A stretch of 64,000 nt of DNA from positions 1-64,000 of the forward strand of contig NZ_CP150629.1 in assembly GCF_038022665.1 (NCBI RefSeq), written 5' to 3'. This DNA comes from Methanolobus sp. WCC4 (lineage in GTDB: Archaea > Halobacteriota > Methanosarcinia > Methanosarcinales > Methanosarcinaceae). Within the stretch, counting starts at the first letter, position 1. Every line of letters begins with the position of its first letter. This document shows positions 19,932 to 30,278 of the stretch, one piece after another. The notes beneath the pieces were generated by a model. It saw nothing but the letters and a program-made list of their open reading frames with translations. It searched no databases and had not been told where the DNA came from. The position numbers and the translations under genes are program-made.

Positions 19932-21083
19932 CTATTTACTAAGATAGGCATCTCTCAATTCTTTGTCCACTTCCCATGTACCATTGCTCTTTCTGCCAAA
20001 TACCAGACCAAGTCCCCCTACAAGAAGAGATATCTGAGTATCTATGAATGAATAGATAGGTTCAAAGATGGAAAGCTTGTCAGACTGACCAAGGTACATG
20101 AAAACTGCACCAAAAGCCATCACCAGTAATAACCCGATGAACGAGGTATAGGTGTAAACTGCAACTAAGAAAGACAGTGTGAACAAAACCATCATGTAAG
20201 GCGAAATTATCATCATGAAATAGTTCATAGGGAATACAGCAGTTCCATACTTCCCATAGCTGGAATTTAAAAGAACGTCCCTGTGCTGCAAAAGCAATCT
20301 AATCAGACCCTTTCCTCTCCGATCCTTCTGCATCCTTCTTTTGAAGAATCTGCTCTGGCTGGCTTCATAGAACATTACTTCAGGATCGATTATGGTCCTG
20401 TAGCCCTGCTTTCTTATCTTGACCGCAAGTTCACTATCATCTGCAAGAGAAGCCGGGTCTATCGGTACAATCAGATTCTTTCGGTATGCTGAAAAAGGGC
20501 CATGGAATATTATTGTTGAATCAAGCCATGATTCTACTATTTGCAATCTTGACTGAATAGACCTGTAGCCTTCCTCTACTTTTGAACTATTTATAACGAC
20601 CTGTTTCCCACAAACAGCACCAATACTCTTATCTGCAAAATTTGCCACCATTTGGCTGAGTGCATCCTTATGTAGGAAACTATCACAATCTGTTTTCACA
20701 ACAATATCATTCTTAGCAGCCGAATATGCTTTATTCAGAGCCGTTGCAAGACCTGCTCGTTCTCCTTCATTAATGATGCGTATATTTCTGTATTTTTCCT
20801 GATAGGTCGAAATAATATCTCTTGTTTTGTCCGTTGAGGAATCAATAAAAATTACTTCAATCAGATCAAGAGGATAATCCAATTCTAATATGTTATCAAG
20901 TTTTTTCGCAACAATCAATTCTTCATTATATGTAGGAATAACTATGGAAATAGATTGTTTGAACCCATAGTCTTTGGAAACGGGAGATTTTCTGTACCCA
21001 TATTTTTTTATCAATAACATAATTGAAAAATATGGGAGTCCAACTAAAAACAGCAACAATATAGAAATGTAGATAAATATCAT
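19932..21083 (-). CDS. Membrane-anchored family 2 glycosyltransferase
   Basis: 383 residues. An N-terminal transmembrane segment (residues 2-27) is followed by a GT2 domain with ISIVIPTYNEEL, FIDSSTDKT, VVKTDCDSFLH (D-x-D-like) and DPASLADDSELAVKIRKQG, then two or three C-terminal hydrophobic segments. The layout resembles processive or polyprenyl-acceptor GT2 enzymes. It is first in the minus-strand run 21083-16295 and is divergent from aglB across 164 bp, so its promoter lies in that gap. Confidence 0.86.
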   Translation of the reverse strand: MIFIYISILLLFLVGLPYFSIMLLIKKYGYRKSPVSKDYGFKQSISIVIPTYNEELIVAKKLDNILELDYPLDLIEVIFIDSSTDKTRDIISTYQEKYRNIRIINEGERAGLATALNKAYSAAKNDIVVKTDCDSFLHKDALSQMVANFADKSIGAVCGKQVVINSSKVEEGYRSIQSRLQIVESWLDSTIIFHGPFSAYRKNLIVPIDPASLADDSELAVKIRKQGYRTIIDPEVMFYEASQSRFFKRRMQKDRRGKGLIRLLLQHRDVLLNSSYGKYGTAVFPMNYFMMIISPYMMVLFTLSFLVAVYTYTSFIGLLLVMAFGAVFMYLGQSDKLSIFEPIYSFIDTQISLLVGGLGLVFGRKSNGTWEVDKELRDAYLSK

Positions 21084-21247
21084 ATAATTTACTCACTAAG
21101 GCTTCATAGATTCATGATTATTCATATAGGTATATATGTAAAGTGGATTTTCTTATATAGATAATACTAAATAAATCCAGTGGCATCTAGAACATAAAAA
21201 GTAGGTTTTTATTACAATGTTCTGTATAAATCACAAAGGTGTAAAAT

Positions 21248-23683
21248 GTGACAACTTTAAAAAAAAGTGGCTTTGTGCCTTTTCTATTATTACTTCTGGC
21301 AGGCTTTGCAACATATATAAGAACTATACCATCTGCTGGAGTGTTCATTTCAAGCAACTTCATACGATTTGGAGGCAACGACCCATGGTATCATCTTCGA
21401 AACGTAGAATCAATCCTGCATAACTTCCCACATATCCTTTGGTTTGATGCATATACACACTACCCTAATGGAACACAACAGGTTTTTGCACCCCTCTATG
21501 ACCTTGTCCTTTCAACCATCATATGGATCATTGGACTTGGCAATCCAAGTACTGAGCTGACACAGACAATCTCAGCCTATTATCCCATAATCTTGGGAGT
21601 ACTTGTGATAATACCAACTTATTACACAGCAAAGTGGGTTTTTGATTACCGAGTAGGTCTGCTCGCAGCAACACTTATTACAGTTGCCCCTGGACAGTTC
21701 CTATCAAGATCAATCATTGGATTCAATGATCATCACATTGCAGAAACTCTCCTTACAACTACCATATCCATGTTTTTGATAATGGCTCTTAAGGCCTCAC
21801 ATGAACGAAATATTATTTTTAAAGACCTGACAGATAGGAAATATGATCACTTAAAAGCAGTCCTTCCATATGTTATACTTGCAGGAATAGCACTTGGAAC
21901 TTATTCATTATCATGGTTGGGTGCAATCTTCTTCAGCTTCATACTTGGCATATATTTCACCGCCCAGCACATAATCAATCATATGCACAAGCGTGAAACA
22001 GGCTATCTGGCTATCATTGGAGCATTAGTATTTTTTGTAGCTTTGTTGATGGTACTTACAATGCCTGAACTTCGAGAAAGGGACCTGATGATAAAAGGAT
22101 TCTTAGCAGGCATTATTGCATTTCCATTCTTCACAATCCTTTCAATAGAATTCAAAAAGAGGAAGTTAAATGAAAGATACTATCCACTTTCAATTCTATC
22201 ATTGTCAGTTATTGTAGTGATCTTGTCAAAGGTGGTATCACCTTCTACATATGCACTGATAACAAGCTTAGCAAGTTTTTTCATGCGCACAGGCGGCGGC
22301 CTTACCATTGCAGAAGCATCCCCCCTGTTATCCATAGGAGGACAGTTCTCCCTTGCACCACTCTGGTACAACTTCGGAGCGCTTGGATACATCTCCTTCA
22401 TCGCCCTAGCAATACTCATCTACAGGGCATTCACCCAGAAGAACACACCTGAGAACACATTCCTTATAGTATGGACACTCATGATAATCTGGGCCATGCT
22501 CCAGCAGAACCGCTTTGCATACTACTATTCAGTCAATGCGGCCATACTCAGCGCATGGGTCGGTATCAAAGTACTGGAACTTTCAGGATGGAAGGATCTG
22601 ATCACTGACATCAAGGATAAAGCGTTCAGTGCCAAAAATATAAAGGCGATGCACATAATCTCAGCCATTTTCATCATACTTGTCCTGATATACCCATCCT
22701 ACAGCCTTGCAATGCAGCAGTCCCAGGGAACCGGTGGACCCAACGGATACTGGATTGAAGCAACCACCTGGCTCAGGTACAACACCCCTGATCCAGGACT
22801 TGATTACTACGAAAGTTATGAAAAACCTGCAGATGGTGAAAGCTACGAATATCCCGATACGGCATACGGAGTAATGTCATGGTGGGATTACGGACACTGG
22901 ATAGAAGTTATCGGCCATCGCATTCCCAACGCAAACCCATTCCAGCAGGGCGTTGGTGGCCGAAGGAATAGTATAGAAGAAGAGAACCAACCCGGTGCAT
23001 CCACCTTCTTCACCGCACCATCCGAAGAAGAAGCAACAGCAGTCCTCGAAGCCATCCATCCGGACCCCGAAAAGGCAGGTGCTCGCTATGTGATCTCTGA
23101 CGTTGAGATGGCAACAGGAAAGTTCTATGCAATGGCAGCATGGACACTTGACACAGAGAACTATTACATAGATGTCCAGACTGATTCAGGATATATGACA
23201 GTACCAGGCCCAAGATACTATAGCTCAATGGAAGCCAGGCTTCACATGTTCGATGGTAACGGACTCAAGCAGTATCGTCTGGTACATGAATCTCCAGCAG
23301 GAAGCACACAGGAACCAGGTTATAAGAACGTTTATAATCAACTCTTTGGAGGTAGTCTATCTGAAGAGGATACAGGATATGTGAAGATATTCGAGTATGT
23401 GGAAGGCGCAACCATTACAGGTACAGCCCCTGCCAATGAGACAGTGACCATCAGCAACACAATAATGACAGGACAGATGAGGACATTCACATACTCCCAG
23501 TCAACAAGTTCTGACGGGACCTACTCTTTCATCGTACCTTATTCCACAGAAGGACCTATCGAAGGAGAGACACAATTCGATACAATGCCCATGGGACCTT
23601 ATGTGATAAGCTACGGGGACACCACACAGCAGGTCAGTGTCAATGAAATGGATGTCCTGAATGGGAACACTATCGAAGTCTGA
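21248..23683 (+). CDS. aglB: Oligosaccharyltransferase AglB (STT3 family)
   Basis: 811 residues. The protein transfers a lipid-linked glycan to asparagine of exported proteins such as the S-layer and archaellins. About a dozen transmembrane segments occupy the first roughly 480 residues, with GGNDPWYHLR (first acidic catalytic loop) and IGFNDHHIAE. The soluble domain contains the catalytic/sequon-binding WWDYGHWIE at residue 545. A beta-rich tail from about residue 720 (TITGTAPANETVTISN) is an extra domain. The start is GTG 21248 with AAGGTG 6 bp upstream. Its position beside the glycan block suggests it uses that glycan. Confidence 0.95.
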   Translation: MTTLKKSGFVPFLLLLLAGFATYIRTIPSAGVFISSNFIRFGGNDPWYHLRNVESILHNFPHILWFDAYTHYPNGTQQVFAPLYDLVLSTIIWIIGLGNPSTELTQTISAYYPIILGVLVIIPTYYTAKWVFDYRVGLLAATLITVAPGQFLSRSIIGFNDHHIAETLLTTTISMFLIMALKASHERNIIFKDLTDRKYDHLKAVLPYVILAGIALGTYSLSWLGAIFFSFILGIYFTAQHIINHMHKRETGYLAIIGALVFFVALLMVLTMPELRERDLMIKGFLAGIIAFPFFTILSIEFKKRKLNERYYPLSILSLSVIVVILSKVVSPSTYALITSLASFFMRTGGGLTIAEASPLLSIGGQFSLAPLWYNFGALGYISFIALAILIYRAFTQKNTPENTFLIVWTLMIIWAMLQQNRFAYYYSVNAAILSAWVGIKVLELSGWKDLITDIKDKAFSAKNIKAMHIISAIFIILVLIYPSYSLAMQQSQGTGGPNGYWIEATTWLRYNTPDPGLDYYESYEKPADGESYEYPDTAYGVMSWWDYGHWIEVIGHRIPNANPFQQGVGGRRNSIEEENQPGASTFFTAPSEEEATAVLEAIHPDPEKAGARYVISDVEMATGKFYAMAAWTLDTENYYIDVQTDSGYMTVPGPRYYSSMEARLHMFDGNGLKQYRLVHESPAGSTQEPGYKNVYNQLFGGSLSEEDTGYVKIFEYVEGATITGTAPANETVTISNTIMTGQMRTFTYSQSTSSDGTYSFIVPYSTEGPIEGETQFDTMPMGPYVISYGDTTQQVSVNEMDVLNGNTIEV

Positions 23684-23783
23684 TGACTTCTGTCCCATTC
23701 ATCCTTTTATTTTTCTTTTTTGTTTCCGACACTTACAAATAACATCATGCAGAAGCTAGCTCTAAGGTGATATATTGGACAAT

Positions 23784-24263
23784 ATGATCAAGGGAAAAGC
23801 ATGGATATTCGGTAGTGATATCGATACCGATGTTATAATTCCCGGAAAATACCTGCGCACAAAGGATATGCAGGTCTTTGCAGACCATGCCATGGAAGGA
23901 ATAGACCCTGAGTTCTCAAAAAAAGTGCAGAAAGGAGACATCATTGTTGCCGATGATAACTTCGGATGCGGTTCATCCAGGGAGCAGGCAGCACTTGCAT
24001 TGAAATATGCAGGCGTTGGTTGCGTGGTAGCAAAGTCCTTCGGAAGGATATTCTTCAGGAATGCCATAAACGTAGGGCTGCCACTCATGGAAGCAGATGT
24101 TGAGTGCAAAGAAGGTGATGAGGTAGAGATAGACCTGCTTGAGGGAACTGTCAAAGTGGATGGAAAGGTGTTCCATGGAAACAAATTACCTGATTTCCTT
24201 CTGGAGATGCTAACTGCAGGCGGACTTGTAGCCCAGCACAAAGCAAAGAAGAACATCCAGTGA
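23784..24263 (+). CDS. hacB: Homoaconitase small subunit (HacB), LeuD family
   Basis: About 159 residues of the aconitase swivel-domain family. It has [37 protein letters not shown] and [18 protein letters not shown]. The substrate loop reads Y23-L24-R25-T26; YLRT is the sequence reported for methanogen homoaconitase (HacB), while isopropylmalate isomerases differ at this loop. It would pair with a large subunit (not in this window) to act on homocitrate homologues in coenzyme B biosynthesis. An upstream TTG (23775) is possible, but ATG 23784 matches usual family starts. It is followed by an unknown gene and aksF. Confidence 0.85.
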   Translation: MIKGKAWIFGSDIDTDVIIPGKYLRTKDMQVFADHAMEGIDPEFSKKVQKGDIIVADDNFGCGSSREQAALALKYAGVGCVVAKSFGRIFFRNAINVGLPLMEADVECKEGDEVEIDLLEGTVKVDGKVFHGNKLPDFLLEMLTAGGLVAQHKAKKNIQ

Positions 24264-24272
24264 CCTGTACAC

Positions 24273-25139
24273 ATGATATTCCCGGATGAATACAAATACG
24301 TGGGCCATAGCAGGCATCTTCCCGATGGAAGTGACAAACGCATCTATTTCCTTACAAAATACCTCATCGTTGAGAATGAGAAATGTGACAACGGAAGCTA
24401 TTCACTTTATGAGGTAGTGCACCAGGGAGACGAGTTACTGAGAGATGTGGTAACCCTGAAAGAACTCGCAACCGGGGAAGAGATAGTTCACTATGATAAA
24501 GAACTAAACATAAAGGACAGGGCACTTCTCATTGAGATTGCAGCAGACATCTGTAAAGGAAATGTCAATACTGTGGTATTCACAGGCATAGACAAACACC
24601 TGACCTTCGTACACAAGCCGGACATTGGGGCTGTCCTCGATATAGAGATCGTTGATGTGGTCCCTCCCGAGCCATCCTGGCTTGCTAGTGTCATACGCAG
24701 ACTGGAGGAGAGCGGGATATTCGGCGACCTGACGATCAGGTTCACAGAGAACCTGACAGACCTCAGGAAATTCGAAGGGGAGAACACAGTATTCCCATGT
24801 TCATCTTCAGGACTTAAAGGTAAATGTCTGGATTGTGATGTTATCGAAGAAGATGGCTATCTGCTCGTAGGATGTGAGATATCAAAGGGTCTTTTTGAAT
24901 CGAGATTCCCGGGAATCGAATATTCATTTGTGAACATCTGCCCTTTCAAGTCGGACATATTCAAACCATCAGGACCATTCATCACACGATGCTGCCGTTC
25001 TGAAGAATCCGGAATCGTTACCATCAATGGGATCCGCGGTGCTGTGGTCCATTGGGGTGCTTCTGAATTTGACGTTGCCAGAGCGGTATGGGACCTTGTG
25101 GCAGACATAAGGAAAAGAGAGAACGAAGAGGTACGATGA
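24273..25139 (+). CDS. Conserved-looking protein of unknown function in the hacB-aksF operon
   Basis: 288 residues that I do not recognise. It is soluble, with no signal peptide or transmembrane segment. The middle and C-terminal parts contain several cysteines (CSSSGLKGKCLDCD, LLVGCE, VNICPF, RCCRSEESG) that could bind a metal or Fe-S cluster. It lies 9 bp after hacB and overlaps aksF by 4 bp (ATGA), so all three are one transcription and translation unit and a role tied to the aconitase/dehydrogenase steps of coenzyme B synthesis is plausible. No function is assigned. Confidence 0.75.
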   Translation: MIFPDEYKYVGHSRHLPDGSDKRIYFLTKYLIVENEKCDNGSYSLYEVVHQGDELLRDVVTLKELATGEEIVHYDKELNIKDRALLIEIAADICKGNVNTVVFTGIDKHLTFVHKPDIGAVLDIEIVDVVPPEPSWLASVIRRLEESGIFGDLTIRFTENLTDLRKFEGENTVFPCSSSGLKGKCLDCDVIEEDGYLLVGCEISKGLFESRFPGIEYSFVNICPFKSDIFKPSGPFITRCCRSEESGIVTINGIRGAVVHWGASEFDVARAVWDLVADIRKRENEEVR

Positions 25140-26137
25140 TGAAACTTGCTGTTGTAGAAGGCGACGGAATTGGTAAAGAGGTTATCCCGGCAGCCGTAGA
25201 GATACTTGATGCCTTTGAGATGGACATCGAGAAAGTACCTGTTGAACTGGGTTACGGCAGATGGGAAAGGACAGGTTCAGCAATAACCGACGAAGATGTG
25301 GCAACATTGAAAGAATGTGATTGCGTGCTCTTCGGCGCGGTGACAACACCACCGGACCCCAATTACAAGAGCGTGCTCCTCACCATCCGCAGGGAACTGG
25401 ATATGTATGCGAATATACGACCCATACGTCCATTGCCCTCTGTGAAGGGAATTCATGAGCGTAACGACTTCAATTACATCATTGTAAGGGAAAATACGGA
25501 AGGCCTGTATTCGGGAATCGAGGAGATAGGGGACGAGGTTTCCACCACAAAGAGGGTCATCACGAGAAAAGGCTCCAAAAGGATCGCTGACTATGCCTGC
25601 AAGCTTGCGAACAACAGGATGAGAAAACTGACCATTGTCCACAAGTCCAACGTAATGAAGGCAGACAAGCTCTTCCTCGATGTTTGCAGAGAGAGCGCAA
25701 CTGGTGCAGGAGTCGTACACAATGACGAACTTGTAGACTCATTCGCTTACAACCTTATCACATCACCATGGAACTATGACGTTATCGTTACAACGAACCT
25801 CTTTGGAGATATCCTGAGTGACATGTCAGGTGCACTTGTCGGCGGACTGGGGCTTCTCCCCAGTGCAAACATTGGCGACAAACATGCATTCTTTGAACCG
25901 GTACACGGAAGTGCACCGGATATTGCAGGACAGAACAGGGCAAACCCCATAGCCACTATCCTTAGCCTCAAGATGATGCTTGAATGGCACGGAGATGTTG
26001 CTGAGGCAGCCATATTGGAAGAAGCTGTAGACTCTGCATTGAACATGGGTATCTGTACACCTGACCTCGGTGGCAGGCACACTACATCAGAAGTGGGCAA
26101 TATAATTGCAAAATACATAAGGACAAGACTGGAATAA
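25136..26137 (+). CDS. aksF: Isopropylmalate/isohomocitrate dehydrogenase family (AksF-like)
   Basis: About 333 residues of the beta-decarboxylating dehydrogenase family: LAVVEGDGIGKEVIPAAVEIL, SVLLTIRRELDMYANIRP (substrate arginines), IIVRENTEGLYSGIE, TIVHKSNVMK (catalytic Lys), NLFGDILSDMSGALVGGLG (metal aspartates) and the NAD site EPVHGSAPDIAGQNRANP. Next to a YLRT-type HacB the likely reaction is oxidation of isohomocitrate homologues for coenzyme B, with leucine biosynthesis (LeuB) as the alternative. ATG 25136 or 25139 is the start; both overlap the preceding stop codon. Confidence 0.86.
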   Translation: MMKLAVVEGDGIGKEVIPAAVEILDAFEMDIEKVPVELGYGRWERTGSAITDEDVATLKECDCVLFGAVTTPPDPNYKSVLLTIRRELDMYANIRPIRPLPSVKGIHERNDFNYIIVRENTEGLYSGIEEIGDEVSTTKRVITRKGSKRIADYACKLANNRMRKLTIVHKSNVMKADKLFLDVCRESATGAGVVHNDELVDSFAYNLITSPWNYDVIVTTNLFGDILSDMSGALVGGLGLLPSANIGDKHAFFEPVHGSAPDIAGQNRANPIATILSLKMMLEWHGDVAEAAILEEAVDSALNMGICTPDLGGRHTTSEVGNIIAKYIRTRLE

Positions 26138-26205
26138 AGACCAGAACATCTTTTCCAGTTGCTTTTCTTCCTTTACAATTGTTTTTTCTATTGGTTTCAG
26201 CCATC

Positions 26206-27882
26206 CTAACTAAGACCGAGTAGTGAGGACACTCCTGCCATGGTGACAACTGCACTTGCACCTGATATCCATACCATGATAACAAAATCTGTGGTAGCAC
26301 TCAGCATGTGGCCTCCGTCGACGATACGAATGAGAAGCGCGGACATTAAAGAGTGACCTACCATTATGGCAAGGACCATGTTCGAAAGTGTGTCAATGCT
26401 ACCTACATTCGTATACAGGATCATTCCCATGGACATACCGGCAGGCATCTCAACAGATGTGAACATTTCCTGCATCAGTCCCACCACACCAAGTGAAATA
26501 TACATGGTAAAACCGATACCACCGGTCAGGCCATAGAGAACACCTACAAGACTGCCTGAGGACTGGGACCTTTTCTTCCTGAGAGTGACGATCCTATGGA
26601 AATTCGTGGCTATGATATCACCTATAACCTCTGGCTGACCACCAAGGTTGGTTGCCTGTACGAACATACCAGAGAAACGCTGTATGAGGTTACTTCCCGT
26701 GTTTGCTGAAAAATAATCCCATGAACTGAACTTATCGATCCTTGTAACAAGCATCTTGTACAGACTGTCCACATCCCTTGTAAGAGGACCAAAATCGTGT
26801 GCCCTCAACGCCTTGAGAGCTTCATCGATCACACCACCCCTTGCGCCGGCAGAACTTCCAAGAGAACGGATGAATGCAGGGAAATTCTCATCCTTCCTTC
26901 GGATAGCCTTCTCTATCTTCCTGGAAACATGCCCCGTATAGATGAGAGGGGTCAGCACCATCGCAACAGCGATCGATGTCTCGATCGGGGTGTATAGTAT
27001 TCCCCATAGCTTTACGGCAATGAGAACAACAATACAACCTGTAATTGAAATAGGGACGGAACGATATAATTTTAATTTGTTCTCAGTGATGTTCTTAGAA
27101 CGACTCCATGCAGGATCCTTTGGTATCTTGCTCTTTGTGAACATCAGCATGACAGCGTCAGTGACCAGGAAGATCAGAACAACGATACCCATGAGCAATT
27201 CCGCATTCATACCTGTGATAACAGGCATGATAACAGCGAAGGATGCCATGAATATCAGGGACATGATAAGTGATACGAAGAGTTCCTTGATGACCTCAAC
27301 AGTATACAGGGCGCCATTGTACATGGCCTCGTATTCATTCATCACGACGTTCTGTTCTGCGAAAAGAAAGGTCTTGACATCTTCACCTGACTGCAGTGCG
27401 TGGGCGAACCTGTCAAGGAAATCCTCAAAGATAATAGATGGTGTCCTTTTTGATGTGAAACGGCACGCCTCTGCAAGGCTCATGTGCCACACAGTAACAA
27501 GATCGTATATCTTCTTCGTTTCCTCTGCAAGTTCCTCATAATCCTCATTCTCGGAAACGATACGGACGATATCTATCCTCGGGGTCTCTGCCGTTGCGAT
27601 CGATCCCATCTGAGTGATATAATAGTGCATATTATTGTCTATTCGGGATGCTTTGGCAGCAAGTATGGACAATGGATAGGAGAATGCAAAGACAATACAT
27701 ACAACTGGTATCAGTACAGGCACAAGCTTCGTGGTTCCCGTGAAAAGTGTCGGAAGAAGAGCGAAAAGGAGTATGGAAAAAATGAAACCGAATGCTATGA
27801 TAGGTATGGCGAATTTCTTGGCATAGGCCTTGGGTTCCATGCCCAGATTCTTGAATGCCTTCTCATAGCTCATAGAACTCAC
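26206..27882 (-). CDS. arlJ: Archaellum membrane platform protein ArlJ (FlaJ)
   Basis: 558 residues of the type II secretion F/TadC family: two halves each with a GSPII_F-like domain (LSLAEACRFTSKRTPSIIFEDFLDRFAHALQSGED; LGSSAGARGGVIDEALKAL) and about nine hydrophobic segments, with a terminal cluster of them. It forms the membrane core of the archaellum motor that anchors ArlI. It starts directly after arlI (0-bp gap) and is the last gene of the operon. It ends 69 bp from the convergent aksF, with a T-rich stretch in between. Confidence 0.93.
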   Translation of the reverse strand: MSSMSYEKAFKNLGMEPKAYAKKFAIPIIAFGFIFSILLFALLPTLFTGTTKLVPVLIPVVCIVFAFSYPLSILAAKASRIDNNMHYYITQMGSIATAETPRIDIVRIVSENEDYEELAEETKKIYDLVTVWHMSLAEACRFTSKRTPSIIFEDFLDRFAHALQSGEDVKTFLFAEQNVVMNEYEAMYNGALYTVEVIKELFVSLIMSLIFMASFAVIMPVITGMNAELLMGIVVLIFLVTDAVMLMFTKSKIPKDPAWSRSKNITENKLKLYRSVPISITGCIVVLIAVKLWGILYTPIETSIAVAMVLTPLIYTGHVSRKIEKAIRRKDENFPAFIRSLGSSAGARGGVIDEALKALRAHDFGPLTRDVDSLYKMLVTRIDKFSSWDYFSANTGSNLIQRFSGMFVQATNLGGQPEVIGDIIATNFHRIVTLRKKRSQSSGSLVGVLYGLTGGIGFTMYISLGVVGLMQEMFTSVEMPAGMSMGMILYTNVGSIDTLSNMVLAIMVGHSLMSALLIRIVDGGHMLSATTDFVIMVWISGASAVVTMAGVSSLLGLS

Positions 27883-29541
27883 CTAAATGGAAAATGGAAG
27901 TCCATCCACACCATGCTTATAGAAATTGACTATGATCTCAAGGACCTCATAGTAGTCCTCGATCCCTCTTGAACGCATCTCTTCCAGTATCTTTGCCCTG
28001 AGGAAAAGATCCTGATAGATCATCCTCTTATCCTCATAACCAAGCTTTGAAGCTATCTTGTCCTCGAGGATGTAACTGTTATTGAGACCACGGAACTTAT
28101 GGGTGTCAGTATCAGGTTCCCATATGAATACAGCTCTTGTGGCAACTCCGCCTATCTCCTCGTAATAGCCTTCTATCTCCTCTATGGCAAGTGCACGTCT
28201 GAGGAACTTGCCTTTACGATAGACAGCTGAAAGGATCATGGCAATGTTCAGATTATCAATAAAGGTCACAGGTACGTTGATAGGATCTGCTGTCAGACGC
28301 TGGATCATCTTCGATACAGCAGATGCGTGGAAAGTCGCAAGTACAGGGTGACCTGTCTGCATACCCTGGAAAGCGACGTTACCTTCAGCTCCTCGAATCT
28401 CACCTACAATGATATAGTTCGGCCTGGAACGCAGAGCAGCCTTAAGAAGTGCAAATGTATCTACCCTGGACTCGGGCGGACCTTCCTCACGGGTGATCAG
28501 CTGCTGCCATACAGGCTGTGGTGGCTGAACCTCAGCTGTGTCCTCTGCAGAGAACACCTTTGCCTTAGGGTTGACAAAAGCCAGACATGCATTGAGCATT
28601 GTGGTCTTGCCACTTGCAGTCTCACCACTGAAGAAGATACTCATACCATTCTCAAGACACATCCACATGTAAGCTGCCATTTCCGCGTCCAGTGCACCCC
28701 AGTTTATAAGCTGGGTAATACTTACAGGAACATCACTGAACTTACGCATGGTGAAACTGCTACCACGCTTACTAACATCTATAGGATAGATGATGTTAAT
28801 ACGGGAGCCATCCGGCAATGCACCATCGGCAATTGGCCTGGCATCACTTACAGGACGGCCTATACGCTCGCTCATACTGCGGAGCCAGTCGTCAAGACCC
28901 TGCTCATCCCCGAATGTAAGGTCGGTCTTTATAGTATCAAATATTTTATGGACAATAAAAACATTGTTTACTCCTATACTGCTGATATCCTCAAGATAAG
29001 GGTCCCTGATGATCGGCTCGATCGGTCCCGAACCGATGATATCCCTTTCTATATGGTAGAGGATCTTGTTATACTCCCCCTGAGTTAAAGGGACTTTTTT
29101 CTGTACAGGTATGAACTTCTGGAGAAAACTGAATTTCCCACCATCTCCATCTTCTATATTTCCACCTGCACCAACATCAACTGATGAATTGAGCAATTTA
29201 GTGATAAGCTCCTTAAGTTCGCTCTCTGTCTCTGGAACAGGTTCACTTGCTGACTTTTCAAGTACTATGTCCAGAATTGCACGATACTTGGCTTTATCAG
29301 AAGGGGTCAGTTCAGGCTCTATTCCATAATATCTTATCTCTCCAAGTTCGTCACCCCCATGAAGATGAACGAACACAGGATCACCAACTGGAAGGATAAT
29401 GTTAACTTTGGAAGGATCGATATCCTTTGAAAGACTTACCATAAAAGTAGGCTCATCATCCCCGGTTTCCTGCATGAATTTCTTTACATACGTTCCCAGA
29501 TGAGGATTCCTTTGTATAGCTTTCTGAAATTCCTGATCCAT
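27883..29541 (-). CDS. arlI: Archaellum motor ATPase ArlI (FlaI)
   Basis: 552 residues of the type II/IV secretion ATPase superfamily. Walker A GETASGKT is at residues 306-313, the Walker B/Glu region NYIIVGEIRGAEG at about 375-387, with GMQTGHPVLATFHA (His box) after it. The N-terminal roughly 160 residues are the variable family domain. It powers assembly and rotation of the archaellum from the cytoplasm together with ArlJ and ArlH. Gene order arlH-arlI-arlJ is the universal archaellum core. Confidence 0.95.
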   Translation of the reverse strand: MDQEFQKAIQRNPHLGTYVKKFMQETGDDEPTFMVSLSKDIDPSKVNIILPVGDPVFVHLHGGDELGEIRYYGIEPELTPSDKAKYRAILDIVLEKSASEPVPETESELKELITKLLNSSVDVGAGGNIEDGDGGKFSFLQKFIPVQKKVPLTQGEYNKILYHIERDIIGSGPIEPIIRDPYLEDISSIGVNNVFIVHKIFDTIKTDLTFGDEQGLDDWLRSMSERIGRPVSDARPIADGALPDGSRINIIYPIDVSKRGSSFTMRKFSDVPVSITQLINWGALDAEMAAYMWMCLENGMSIFFSGETASGKTTMLNACLAFVNPKAKVFSAEDTAEVQPPQPVWQQLITREEGPPESRVDTFALLKAALRSRPNYIIVGEIRGAEGNVAFQGMQTGHPVLATFHASAVSKMIQRLTADPINVPVTFIDNLNIAMILSAVYRKGKFLRRALAIEEIEGYYEEIGGVATRAVFIWEPDTDTHKFRGLNNSYILEDKIASKLGYEDKRMIYQDLFLRAKILEEMRSRGIEDYYEVLEIIVNFYKHGVDGLPFSI

Positions 29542-29558
29542 ATAAACACCCTTTCAAC

Positions 29559-30254
29559 TCATGATACAGAAGCGATCTCTACTACCAGACCCACTCTTGG
29601 CTCTATTCTGAATCCTATCATCTGTCCCACCGGAGCCTTGGCACCGGTGAACTTGTTAACAAGGATGGTCCTTTTGACCTCACTACCAAGAGGTTTCGTT
29701 TTCAGGGTCATGTAGACATCACATGAAGAGCGGAACATGGATGCGATCTCCTCACTTAGCTGATTGGATTCTATCGTCAGTATAATGACCTTACCCATCC
29801 CATTCAGCTTCTTGAAAAAAGATATCAGATCCAGACTCTTCTCTGTGTTGGCGCTGTATTTGATCAGCGAGGATATGGTATCGATAATGATAACATCCTT
29901 CTCAAAGAGCTCTTCAGCTGACATCAGCCTCTCTATGAAATCAACACGTGACTTCGCAGCCTGGACCAGCGGAATTACCGGAATGAACAACAGTGAGCCG
30001 TTCAACAGGTAGGGAGCTATAGGATAGTCCATGGAATACATCTGGTTGATGAAACCTTTTGTTGTCATCTGTGTGGAAACAACTGTCACACTTACGTCAT
30101 TCTCTATCAACCCGAATGTCAGGCGCTGGGAGATGGAACTCTTTCCGCCGCCACTACCGCCCTCGAGAACTACCAGCGAACCGTGTGGAAAACCTCCACC
30201 TAATTTCGAATTAAGGTCATCCCTCGGAATCTCAAATGCATGTACATGTGCCAT
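29559..30254 (-). CDS. arlH: Archaellum regulatory ATPase ArlH (FlaH)
   Basis: 231 residues, RecA/KaiC-like single domain. Walker A GGSGGGKSS is at residues 32-40 and the Walker B region DVIIIDTISSLI at about 123-134. ArlH binds ATP, forms a ring under ArlI and is needed for motor assembly. The absence of a catalytic glutamate after Walker B fits the reported weak or absent hydrolysis of the family. It lies 17 bp before arlI and 24 bp after arlG. Confidence 0.93.
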   Translation of the reverse strand: MAHVHAFEIPRDDLNSKLGGGFPHGSLVVLEGGSGGGKSSISQRLTFGLIENDVSVTVVSTQMTTKGFINQMYSMDYPIAPYLLNGSLLFIPVIPLVQAAKSRVDFIERLMSAEELFEKDVIIIDTISSLIKYSANTEKSLDLISFFKKLNGMGKVIILTIESNQLSEEIASMFRSSCDVYMTLKTKPLGSEVKRTILVNKFTGAKAPVGQMIGFRIEPRVGLVVEIASVS

Positions 30255-30278
30255 TTTTACCTCTGATAATTACCTCTG

